DNA from: Mucilaginibacter sp. cycad4
GTDB lineage: Bacteria; Bacteroidota; Bacteroidia; Sphingobacteriales; Sphingobacteriaceae
DNA: 64,000 nucleotides
Assembly: GCF_034263275.1 (NCBI RefSeq)
Contig: NZ_CP139559.1
Location: forward strand, 6,262,001 to 6,326,000
Reading direction: 5' to 3'
Shown here: in pieces, positions 1-7,176 of the stretch
Layout: every line of letters starts with the position of its first letter
How positions within the stretch are numbered: the first letter of the stretch is position 1
Notes under the pieces: generated by a model
The model's input: only the letters and a program-made list of their open reading frames with translations
Databases searched by the model: none
What the model was told of the DNA's origin: nothing
Program-made: the position numbers and the translations under genes

Positions 1-39
1 AAATCTTTAATATACAATCATAATTTACACTAACAAATA

Positions 40-47
40 TATCTTTG
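40..47 (+). promoter_or_regulatory. TAnnTTTG promoter -7 box
   Basis: TATCTTTG lies five bases before the ATG of the RDD gene. It matches the Bacteroidota housekeeping -7 consensus TAnnTTTG. With initiation a few bases downstream, the transcript would be leaderless or nearly so. The same arrangement recurs before several other genes in the window. Confidence 0.6.
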
Positions 48-52
48 TTAAG

Positions 53-787
53 ATGCAAACCATAACCGTACACACAACACAAAACATTGATATAGACTAC
101 GAGATCGCCGGGCTTGGCGAACGTATAGTTGCCCGCATAATTGATTACGCCATTTTCATTTCCTTTTACCTCATCTTTATTTTTTTGATTATTGGTAAAA
201 TGCCCGAAACTGCGCTGGTTATCTGTGCAATTATAATGGCAGTGATATTTGTATTTTATGACCTGGCCTGCGAAACGCTGCTTAACGGTCAAAGTGTTGG
301 CAAGCGGATTATGAAGATCCGGGTGATAAGCCTCAATGGCAACCGTCCCCGTTTTGGGCAGTACCTGTTAAGATGGCTGATGCGCATGGTTGATTTTGGT
401 ATTACACTTAATCTTGGCGCGCTGCTTTGTGCCCTGGTAACCGAAAACGGTCAGCGCATAGGCGATGTGGTAGCCGGAACAGCCATGGTAAAAACACATC
501 CGCGTACCAAAATTGATAACCTTACTTTCAGACCGGCCGGCGATGATTATGAACCTACTTTTAAAGAGGTAGCTGAACTAAACGACGACAATGTAAGGCT
601 GATAGCCGATGTGATACACAATTACATGAAAACGCATAATGCCGTTGTGGTTTACAATATGGCGCTCAAATTAAAAGAACATCTGAAAATATCCACCCTG
701 CCCCCGAATATGAATGACCTGCAGTTTTTACAGGCCATTATTAAAGATTACAGCCATGTAAGCGCCATGTCCGAGCCTTATCAATAA
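53..787 (+). CDS. RDD family membrane protein
   Basis: A 244-residue inner-membrane protein of the RDD family, named for conserved Arg-Asp-Asp residues. It shows three hydrophobic segments (about residues 24-48, 52-72 and 105-127), the early arginine in 'ERIVARIIDYAIF' and the family motif region 'GQSVGKRIMKIRVI' between segments two and three. A soluble tail of about 90 residues follows. RDD proteins are linked to ion or small-solute transport in a few cases, but the substrate here cannot be told. The gene reads away from the window edge, so any divergent partner lies outside. Confidence 0.85.
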   Translation: MQTITVHTTQNIDIDYEIAGLGERIVARIIDYAIFISFYLIFIFLIIGKMPETALVICAIIMAVIFVFYDLACETLLNGQSVGKRIMKIRVISLNGNRPRFGQYLLRWLMRMVDFGITLNLGALLCALVTENGQRIGDVVAGTAMVKTHPRTKIDNLTFRPAGDDYEPTFKEVAELNDDNVRLIADVIHNYMKTHNAVVVYNMALKLKEHLKISTLPPNMNDLQFLQAIIKDYSHVSAMSEPYQ

Positions 788-839
788 GCTAAGTTAACTC
801 TATATAAAGCAAATTAACTTTGTGCATTCTGCGCTCAGC

Positions 840-1184
840 TTAAGATAAATGCGACATCTTTAAAAAATAGCTGATTAGCACAATACTGCCGTTTATCATA
901 AATACCGTTTTCTTTATTACTGCTTTTTCGGTATCGAGCTTGAAAATTATATCGGCTATGCCGTAAATAAAAAACAGGATCAGTGGAATTGCTGCTGGGT
1001 ATAATAGAAAACTTTTTTGAAGATCGCCCTGAATAAGGGCTACTACCGACCGTTGAAAGCCACAGCCCGGGCAATCAATACCGGTAAGATATTTAAAAGG
1101 ACAAGGTAATAAATGCCCCTGCAGCCAGTGGATAAACCCCAACGGGCTGCAGGATGCATATATTATGGTATTATTTAGCCACAT
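840..1184 (-). CDS. DUF2752 small membrane protein
   Basis: A 114-residue protein with the DUF2752 hallmark 'CPGCGFQRS' near residue 40, flanked by two hydrophobic helices (about 60-78 and 92-108). The function of the family is not known. It starts within the stop codon of the upstream gene (TAATG overlap), so the two are co-transcribed and probably translationally coupled. Convergent with the RDD gene. Confidence 0.8.
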   Translation of the reverse strand: MWLNNTIIYASCSPLGFIHWLQGHLLPCPFKYLTGIDCPGCGFQRSVVALIQGDLQKSFLLYPAAIPLILFFIYGIADIIFKLDTEKAVIKKTVFMINGSIVLISYFLKMSHLS

Positions 1185-1651
1185 TAATAGTTTTGTGGAG
1201 GATTTTGATTATTGAAAGGATCACGGTAATCGTTCGGATTAAATGCGGTACCTTGCGCTTCTTTGGCCGATGGGCCTAAATATTGGGCTCCACCAAAAGC
1301 TAAAATTGGGAAAAAGATAAAGGGTAAAAAAATACACCCAACTGTAAAACCTTCACTTTTTCCAAAACTTTTGTTGAGAAGATTTAATGCCCAAATACCA
1401 AAAATAGGAACGGTGCAAGGTATTAAAAACATGATTAGCCACCACATAGGTTTTCCAATAATTTCGAGCCATACTATAGCGCTATAAATAGGAATTATTG
1501 ATGCCCAACCTGGTTTACCCGCCTTGGTAAAAATTTTCCACATGCTAATAATTTGTATAAGACTGGTAATGATTAGTGGGATAAGCAATACGGCGAGGAA
1601 AGCCGCGACCATGCCATTCGACATGTCGGAAGAAGAAGTGTAAGAATCCAT
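1184..1651 (-). CDS. DUF5684-like multi-pass membrane protein
   Basis: A 155-residue membrane protein with about four hydrophobic segments. The motif 'WKIFTKAGKPGWASIIPIY' around residues 38-56 is typical of the DUF5684 / signal-peptidase-I-like small membrane family, which has no proven function. The C-terminal 30 residues are polar and Asn/Pro rich. First gene of a two-gene operon with the DUF2752 gene, with a one-base stop/start overlap. Confidence 0.75.
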   Translation of the reverse strand: MDSYTSSSDMSNGMVAAFLAVLLIPLIITSLIQIISMWKIFTKAGKPGWASIIPIYSAIVWLEIIGKPMWWLIMFLIPCTVPIFGIWALNLLNKSFGKSEGFTVGCIFLPFIFFPILAFGGAQYLGPSAKEAQGTAFNPNDYRDPFNNQNPPQNY

Positions 1652-1792
1652 AATTTTGTTTAGTGTTTAAGTTTTAAGTGTTATTATTTGTTTAAGTTCA
1701 CTGCAAATTATAAATTATTTTTATCAAAACTACAAGGCGCAACGTATTTATTATAGAACCTGTAATTATAATTTATCATTAATTTTGACCTG

Positions 1793-3220
1793 ATGCAAAG
1801 AGAACAAATTTCGGTTTTTGATATGTTTAAGATAGGCATAGGCCCGTCGAGCTCGCATACGCTTGGCCCCTGGCGTGCCGCACAGCAGTTTGTGCAGTCG
1901 CTTGAGCAACAGGGAGTATTGCCGATAGTGCAGCAGGTTAAGATCTTATTATATGGCTCATTAGCCAAAACGGGGCATGGGCATGGTACGGATATAGCTA
2001 TACTATTGGGTTTAAGCGGCGATGACCCTGTTACTTTTGAAGTTGACCAGGTAACGCCTAAAATTGAGCAGATCAAAAATTCGCATCAACTGATCATCGG
2101 TGGCATTTTGCCGCTGAGTTTTTATGCTGATGATGACCTGCTGTTCCTGTTTAACGAAAGCTTACCTTATCATCCAAACGCGGTAACTTTCCAGGCATTT
2201 TTAAGTACCGGAAAGGCAATCTCTGAAACGTATTACTCTATAGGAGGTGGTTTTGTGGTGAAGGAAGGTGCTTCAGGACAATCAAAAGCGGAGGTCGATC
2301 TTCCCTTCCCTATTGATACCGCCGCCGATCTGTTGCACTGGTGTATCAAAACAGGTCTGCGGATTTCAGAAGTTGTGGCCGAAAATGAACTGGCCTGGCG
2401 CAGCGAGCAGGAAACCCGTACCGGAGCATTGAATATCTTCACAGCATTAAAAGAGTGCATATACCGGGGATGTCACACTACCGGCCAATTGCCCGGCGGG
2501 TTAAATGTGGCAAGGCGCGCCGCCAAATTGAACGCAAAACTCATCGGTAATAATAAATACAGCAATTACGACGAATGGGTTGCAGCCATCAGGAACACCG
2601 GCGATAGTTTTAAAAACACTTTGGATTGGGTAAGCTGTTTTGCCCTGGCTGTTAATGAGGAGAATGCTTCATTTGGGCGTGTAGTTACTGCGCCAACAAA
2701 CGGCGCCGCCGGTGTAATCCCCGCTGTATTGCAATACTATATCGCTTTTTGCGATGTAAATACCGAACAAAAGATCATCAACTTTTTATTTACTGCAAGC
2801 GAGATTGGGAGCATTTTTAAAAAAGGAGCTACCATATCAGCAGCTATGGGCGGCTGTCAGGCCGAAATAGGTGTATCATCGGCCATGGCTGCGGCTGCTT
2901 TGACCGAATGTATGGGTGGCACCCAGCGGCAGGTACTTATGGCGGCCGAAATAGCTATGGAACACCACCTCGGCCTCACCTGCGACCCTATCGGCGGGCT
3001 GGTACAGGTTCCCTGCATTGAACGTAATACTATGGGCGCTATTAAGGCCATTACAGCATCACAATTAGCGCTGCAAAGCAACCCCGAAAAAGCCAAGGTA
3101 AGCCTCGATGCGGTAGTGAAAACCATGTGGCAAACTGCGCTGGATATGAACTCGAAATATAAAGAAACAAGTGATGGCGGGCTGGCAATCAATATCCCAA
3201 TCAGTTTGCCGGAGTGTTAA
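1793..3220 (+). CDS. sdaA: L-serine dehydratase (iron-sulfur, single chain)
   Basis: A 475-residue iron-sulfur L-serine ammonia-lyase that turns L-serine into pyruvate and ammonia in the cytoplasm. It is the single-chain form: an N-terminal beta domain beginning 'MFKIGIGPSSSHTLGPW' and a C-terminal alpha domain with 'APTNGAAGVIPAVL'. Cysteines suited to binding the 4Fe-4S cluster occur in 'GGCQAEIG', 'CDPIGGLVQVPC' and just after. Length matches the family (about 450-475). A TAATTTTG box at 1780-1787 sits five bases before the ATG. Single gene, convergent with the RES toxin gene only 3 bp away. Confidence 0.95.
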   Translation: MQREQISVFDMFKIGIGPSSSHTLGPWRAAQQFVQSLEQQGVLPIVQQVKILLYGSLAKTGHGHGTDIAILLGLSGDDPVTFEVDQVTPKIEQIKNSHQLIIGGILPLSFYADDDLLFLFNESLPYHPNAVTFQAFLSTGKAISETYYSIGGGFVVKEGASGQSKAEVDLPFPIDTAADLLHWCIKTGLRISEVVAENELAWRSEQETRTGALNIFTALKECIYRGCHTTGQLPGGLNVARRAAKLNAKLIGNNKYSNYDEWVAAIRNTGDSFKNTLDWVSCFALAVNEENASFGRVVTAPTNGAAGVIPAVLQYYIAFCDVNTEQKIINFLFTASEIGSIFKKGATISAAMGGCQAEIGVSSAMAAAALTECMGGTQRQVLMAAEIAMEHHLGLTCDPIGGLVQVPCIERNTMGAIKAITASQLALQSNPEKAKVSLDAVVKTMWQTALDMNSKYKETSDGGLAINIPISLPEC

Positions 3221-3223
3221 TGC

Positions 3224-3685
3224 TTACTTCTTAAATAGTCTTGAATCAAATTCAAAAAACTCGGTTGCAATAATTTTTACGGCTTTAAAATCGTGGTGTA
3301 AAGGGTTAAGCAGGTAGTTAAAATCGCCGGTAACAGTGGCAGATGGTACCTGGAGCGCTAAATATTTGTTAGCTTTTACAAAGCTGTCCCCGATTTGCTG
3401 TGTTGCTTTGATCAGGGGGTTACTATTCCACTTTTCGGGTAGCTGATCAATGACAGGCTTAAAAATCTCGGCATTATCAGGCAGTTCAATCGTCGCCATA
3501 AAATAATCAGAAGGCATAAATCCAAGTGGTGTATGTACTGCAACTTCAAGTACAGCCAAAGCACGTGATGCGGAGGTGTAAACTACAGCGGTTCCTTTAC
3601 TGTTCCAACGGCCACCGTTTAGTTCGGCCCCCCTGCCACTTAAGTCATTAATGTAAGCCTGTTTACTTAAGCGATAAACGATCAT
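3224..3685 (-). CDS. RES-domain toxin (NAD-degrading family)
   Basis: A 153-residue RES-family protein. Family signatures are present: 'GRGAELNGGRWNSKG' (the Arg-Gly and Gly-Arg-Trp block), 'VVYTSASRALAVLEVAVH' with the conserved Tyr, Ser and Glu. Characterised RES toxins (e.g. MbcT, Res of Photorhabdus) deplete cellular NAD+. It overlaps the upstream antitoxin by four bases (ATGA), the usual order being antitoxin then toxin. No frame damage is visible. Confidence 0.9.
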   Translation of the reverse strand: MIVYRLSKQAYINDLSGRGAELNGGRWNSKGTAVVYTSASRALAVLEVAVHTPLGFMPSDYFMATIELPDNAEIFKPVIDQLPEKWNSNPLIKATQQIGDSFVKANKYLALQVPSATVTGDFNYLLNPLHHDFKAVKIIATEFFEFDSRLFKK

Positions 3686-4089
3686 GCAAGTATACCGTGT
3701 TCAATGCGCCCCAACTCATCGCGGATCATATTGATCCCAAAGGCTGTATCTAAAAGTTCTTTAGGTTTTACCCCGCCCAGAGGGATGCTTTTATAATCCA
3801 TCCAGGCGTAAAACTTATTTTCATCGCCAAAAACCTCGATGCCCTTTTTATAAAGTAATTCGATCATGATTATCTTTTCAGAATAGATGGGATCAAAAGT
3901 TTTGTTTTCTTTTTTGTAGCGTTGAATTGTACGCTCGGAAAGATGAAGGTACGAAGCCCAGTCATCTATATTAAAATGGATATGATTTGATAATTTGGTA
4001 AGATAAGGAAATGATATGCCCTCCCTTACCATGAAGGTTAAATTAACCTCATCGTCTTCAAGAAACTTATAGGGTTTTGGAGTACTCAT
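3682..4089 (-). CDS. Xre/MbcA/ParS-type antitoxin
   Basis: A 135-residue partner of the RES toxin. It has a Xre-like helix-turn-helix region ('WASYLHLSERTIQRYKKEN', about residues 44-63) and a C-terminal DUF2384-type toxin-binding half ('FYAWMDYKSIPLGGVKPKEL'). It is expected to block the toxin and repress its own promoter. The intergenic segment before it contains a short inverted sequence around 'acgacaattgtcgt' (4119-4132), a candidate operator. Confidence 0.88.
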   Translation of the reverse strand: MSTPKPYKFLEDDEVNLTFMVREGISFPYLTKLSNHIHFNIDDWASYLHLSERTIQRYKKENKTFDPIYSEKIIMIELLYKKGIEVFGDENKFYAWMDYKSIPLGGVKPKELLDTAFGINMIRDELGRIEHGILA

Positions 4090-4118
4090 GGCCTTTATTG
4101 TAAATTGACTATAAATTT

Positions 4119-4132
4119 ACGACAATTGTCGT
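4119..4132. promoter_or_regulatory. Perfect palindrome upstream of the RES-Xre operon
   Basis: The 14-base palindrome ACGACAATTGTCGT lies 30 bp before the antitoxin start. Xre-type antitoxins generally bind such inverted repeats to autoregulate, so this is the likely operator; that role is inferred from position only. Confidence 0.5.
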
Positions 4133-4156
4133 TAAAATACAAATCTTATTTTCAAT

Positions 4157-4876
4157 CTATTTTTGCACAAAAACAGTTCCCATAGCCGCCTTCAGCTTAT
4201 CAACCCACATCCCATACATTTTACCCGATGGGTGCAGACCGTCACTGGCCAGTAACGATAAGTCATTTGCCGCTAATTTAGAGATGCCTGTAATTTCAAC
4301 GTAGTTAACTTTGGCATTGCCGCTTATGCTACGGTTAATATCATTGAACTGATCAATCTCTGGGCCAATCACGGCATCCTGCCCATGAGCATAAGGCGTA
4401 ACTCCATAATCAGGGATAGACAGTACAAATACATGCTCCCTGATACCGCCAGCAAATTTAATGGCCGTATTTAAAACCTGTTCAAACTTAATGCGGTAAT
4501 TTTCCTGGCTTAAACCATCATATTGATCATTTACACCTATCAGCAGCGTGACTACATCATAAGTATTGCTTTTGATGACGCTTTGATCAATAGCTTCAAT
4601 CAACTCATCGGTTGTCCAGCCGGTGCGGGCAATAATAGTAGGGGTATTTACTTTAAAGCCGTTTAATTGGTTAGCCAGTTGATTAGGAAATGCCTGTTCA
4701 GGGGGCACGGACTGGCCTATGGTATATGAATCGCCGAGGGCAAGGTATGTTAGGGTATCCTGTATCACTGTAACTGGTTTTGGCAGGGAATTATAACTAA
4801 CCGGCGCCGGCGTGTTTTTGCCCGTACAGGCCGATAATGTAACTGCTGTAAGTAAACTTAAAATTATTCCCTTCAT
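4157..4876 (-). CDS. SGNH/GDSL-family esterase lipoprotein
   Basis: A 239-residue exported lipoprotein: signal peptide with lipobox 'LSAC' at about residues 14-17. The SGNH hydrolase blocks are visible: 'LALGDSYTIG' (nucleophile Ser), 'LLIGVNDQY' (block III Asn) and 'SDGLHPSG' (Asp and His of the triad). It probably acts as an esterase or acyl-hydrolase in the envelope; the substrate is unknown. It starts inside the lipB stop codon, so it is the last gene of a three-gene operon. Confidence 0.88.
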   Translation of the reverse strand: MKGIILSLLTAVTLSACTGKNTPAPVSYNSLPKPVTVIQDTLTYLALGDSYTIGQSVPPEQAFPNQLANQLNGFKVNTPTIIARTGWTTDELIEAIDQSVIKSNTYDVVTLLIGVNDQYDGLSQENYRIKFEQVLNTAIKFAGGIREHVFVLSIPDYGVTPYAHGQDAVIGPEIDQFNDINRSISGNAKVNYVEITGISKLAANDLSLLASDGLHPSGKMYGMWVDKLKAAMGTVFVQK

Positions 4877-5631
4877 TATAATATCTCCATACCAAAAAGT
4901 ACGGAAATGTGATGTTTAAGGATTTTTTTAACTTCATTAATATCAACCTCATGCCCAAGTTCCTGCTGTATAGAGGTCACAGCCTTATCGTCAATGCCGC
5001 AGGGCACTATATTTTTAAAATAGCCAAGATCGGTATTTACATTGAGCGCGAGGCCGTGCATAGTTACCCAACGGCTGCAGCGTACACCCATGGCGCATAT
5101 TTTACGGGCTTTGTCATTATCGGCATCAAACCACACACCGGTATAACCTTCATAACGACCGGCCTTCAATCCAAAATCGGCAAGGGTAAGGATCACCGCT
5201 TCTTCCAGCGTACGCAGGTACAGGTGGATATCAGTAAAAAAATTATCAAGGTCGAGTATCGGGTATGAAACAATTTGCCCCGGTCCATGATAAGTAATAT
5301 CACCGCCCCTGTTTATCGGGTAATAAACCGCCTGCTTTTCTTTCAAACCCGCCTCATCTAACAATAAATGCTCAGGCTTGCCGCTTTTACCCAGGGTATA
5401 CACGTGTGGATGTTCGCAAAAAACCAGGTAATTAAAAGTTTCGTCGGCTTCGATGGTATCGTAGGCAACAGCAGTACCGGTATTTTTAGCAGCTGCTTCA
5501 TAAGCCGTTTCTCGGTTACGGTTGTCTATTTTAGTTTTAACCGTTTCACTAAAAAGGGTTTCCTGTTTATCCCAGGCCTGCTGATAATCAATCAGGCCCC
5601 AATCCTGAAAAAATACTTTCTTGTTTTTCAT
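4876..5631 (-). CDS. lipB: Octanoyl-[ACP]:protein N-octanoyltransferase LipB
   Basis: LipB moves octanoyl from acyl-carrier protein to lipoyl domains, the first step of lipoate synthesis. Visible signatures: 'RGGDITYHGPGQIVSYP', the catalytic Lys in 'KICAMGVR', 'MHGLALNVNTDLGYF' and the catalytic Cys in 'VPCGI'. At 251 residues it is slightly longer than the usual 210-240 because of an N-terminal segment of about 55 residues before the core, common in Bacteroidota. The ATG at 5631 is preferred to an in-frame GTG one codon upstream. It overlaps the PPTase stop (TGATG). The pairing with a phosphopantetheinyl transferase joins two ACP-related activities. Confidence 0.95.
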   Translation of the reverse strand: MKNKKVFFQDWGLIDYQQAWDKQETLFSETVKTKIDNRNRETAYEAAAKNTGTAVAYDTIEADETFNYLVFCEHPHVYTLGKSGKPEHLLLDEAGLKEKQAVYYPINRGGDITYHGPGQIVSYPILDLDNFFTDIHLYLRTLEEAVILTLADFGLKAGRYEGYTGVWFDADNDKARKICAMGVRCSRWVTMHGLALNVNTDLGYFKNIVPCGIDDKAVTSIQQELGHEVDINEVKKILKHHISVLFGMEIL

Positions 5632-6272
5632 CACTCGCCCTTTACGTAGCCTATCATATAATCTTCATATTGCAGATAGCCTACGGTATAATCAATGGTG
5701 GTATCTTTTTTATTCAATTGCGCATTCACCACGCCATGGTGTTCAAACTGAAAAGGCTCCAAAAAAATGTTATCGGCAAATGAAACCTCCTTTTGCCCGT
5801 TGCATTTATAAACAGCTTCTTTGGCGCACCAGCAAACATACAATTGCTCAATTTTTTGCGGGCCATTTATAAATTTCAGCTCTTCCTTACGCATAAACTT
5901 GTTGGCAATACGCTCAACCTTTTGTTTAATCTGCTCTATATCAATCCCAACCTTGTATGTTTTGCTGATCATCACAGCGGCATAATCAAACGAATGGCTT
6001 AAGGAGATATGGTAAGGCAGGTTAACCAGGTAGGGCTTGCCATGCTCATCAACTTTGCAGTCAATATACTCATCGGTACGGAGCATTTTGCGCAGCAATA
6101 CGCGGGTCCCCAGCCAGTGCAGGTGGCGTTTGCCATTGCTCAGGCTCTCCACAAAATCCTTTTCCTGCTGGTCAAGTTGTAACTGGCTGTACAGGTCTGT
6201 AGCCTCCTCCTCGATACGCCAGAGTGCAAACTCGGTGTCATCATCAATACGCTGCCTGTATGCTATCGCCAT
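5631..6272 (-). CDS. 4'-phosphopantetheinyl transferase superfamily protein
   Basis: A 213-residue Sfp-type protein that would attach the phosphopantetheine arm of CoA to a carrier protein. Key motifs: 'HISLSHSFDYAAVMIS', metal-binding 'VGIDIEQI' and 'WCAKEAVYK' (W..KEA..K). The ATG at 6272 gives the conserved N-terminus 'MAIAYRQRIDDDTEFALWRI'; an in-frame ATG 39 bases upstream adds a hydrophobic Cys/Phe-rich stretch that looks like untranslated leader. First gene of the PPTase-lipB-SGNH operon. Confidence 0.9.
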   Translation of the reverse strand: MAIAYRQRIDDDTEFALWRIEEEATDLYSQLQLDQQEKDFVESLSNGKRHLHWLGTRVLLRKMLRTDEYIDCKVDEHGKPYLVNLPYHISLSHSFDYAAVMISKTYKVGIDIEQIKQKVERIANKFMRKEELKFINGPQKIEQLYVCWCAKEAVYKCNGQKEVSFADNIFLEPFQFEHHGVVNAQLNKKDTTIDYTVGYLQYEDYMIGYVKGE

Positions 6273-6483
6273 AAAAGTAAAATTGCAAAATAGGTTGCAA
6301 ACATATGTCAAAAAAAATTAAATAATATCAACGCAGCTACATATTCGTAATCAGCTGAACCATATTAGGTTTAGGGGCCGTTTCTGCGCTATCTGAACGC
6401 ATTTCGCCTGCCAATATTGTTTATAAAAGCCGGTGCCGATTAGGCTAATTTTCATAATTTAGCGCCAGCAATAACCTGCCTGT

Positions 6484-7020
6484 ATGATACTATCTGATAA
6501 GCGCATCCTCGAAGAAATTGAACAAGGCCATATTATTATTGAACCATTTAACCGCGAATACCTGGGTACTAACTCGTACGACGTTCATTTGGGCAAATAT
6601 TTAGCCACCTACCGTAGCCGGGTGCTTGATGCTAAAGTTCATAATGAGATAGATGGTTTTGAAATTCCGAAGGATGGCTTTGTGCTTCAGCCCAATACGC
6701 TTTACCTGGGCGTAACTATGGAGTATACCGAAACCCATCGCCACGTTCCGTTTTTAGAAGGCAAATCAAGCACCGGGCGTTTAGGTATCGATATCCATGC
6801 GACAGCAGGCAAAGGAGATGTTGGTTTCTGCAATACCTGGACACTTGAAATTTCATGTGCCCAGCCGGTACGCATTTACGCCGGCATGCCCATTGGCCAG
6901 CTTATTTATTTTGTAGTTGAGGGCGAGATTGAAACACTGTACAACAGCAAGGCCAACGCCAAATACAACAACCCTACTACACGCCCTGTTGAAAGCATGA
7001 TGTGGAAGAATAAGTGGTAG
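6484..7020 (+). CDS. dcd: dCTP deaminase
   Basis: A 178-residue dCTP deaminase producing dUTP for thymidylate synthesis. It carries the family core 'EGKSSTGRLGIDIHATAG' with the Arg and Ser residues that bind substrate, followed by 'GFCNTWTLEISC' containing the catalytic Glu. Length and sequence fit the monofunctional trimeric enzyme. Stands alone between the PPTase operon (divergent) and the large MG/plug protein gene. Confidence 0.95.
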   Translation: MILSDKRILEEIEQGHIIIEPFNREYLGTNSYDVHLGKYLATYRSRVLDAKVHNEIDGFEIPKDGFVLQPNTLYLGVTMEYTETHRHVPFLEGKSSTGRLGIDIHATAGKGDVGFCNTWTLEISCAQPVRIYAGMPIGQLIYFVVEGEIETLYNSKANAKYNNPTTRPVESMMWKNKW

Positions 7021-7150
7021 TGTTAAGTCGAAAGTCTTAAGTGCTAAGTCTGGGAAGAAATCAGACTTGGGACTTCAGACTTACTACTTCAGACTTAGTA
7101 CTATAAACAGTATCATACTTATTATAAATACGTAAATACTTTTTGCGTAT
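7021..7150. repeat. AAGTC-rich imperfect repeat spacer
   Basis: The spacer after dcd is built of repeated short blocks (aagtcgaaagtcttaagtgc, aagtctgggaag, cagacttgggacttcagactt, cttcagacttagtac) forming an imperfect palindrome at 7023-7102. Related 'aagtc/ggaagtccg' blocks occur at 9900-10170, 40168-40205 and 42488-42549, so this is a repeat class and not a gene. Confidence 0.6.
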
Positions 7151-7176
7151 CTTGGTAGTTCAAGATTTATCTTTCT

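Noticed and set aside
4909..5268. Plus-strand frame of 119 residues opposite lipB
   Set aside because: LipB on the other strand has all catalytic motifs; this frame is its shadow.
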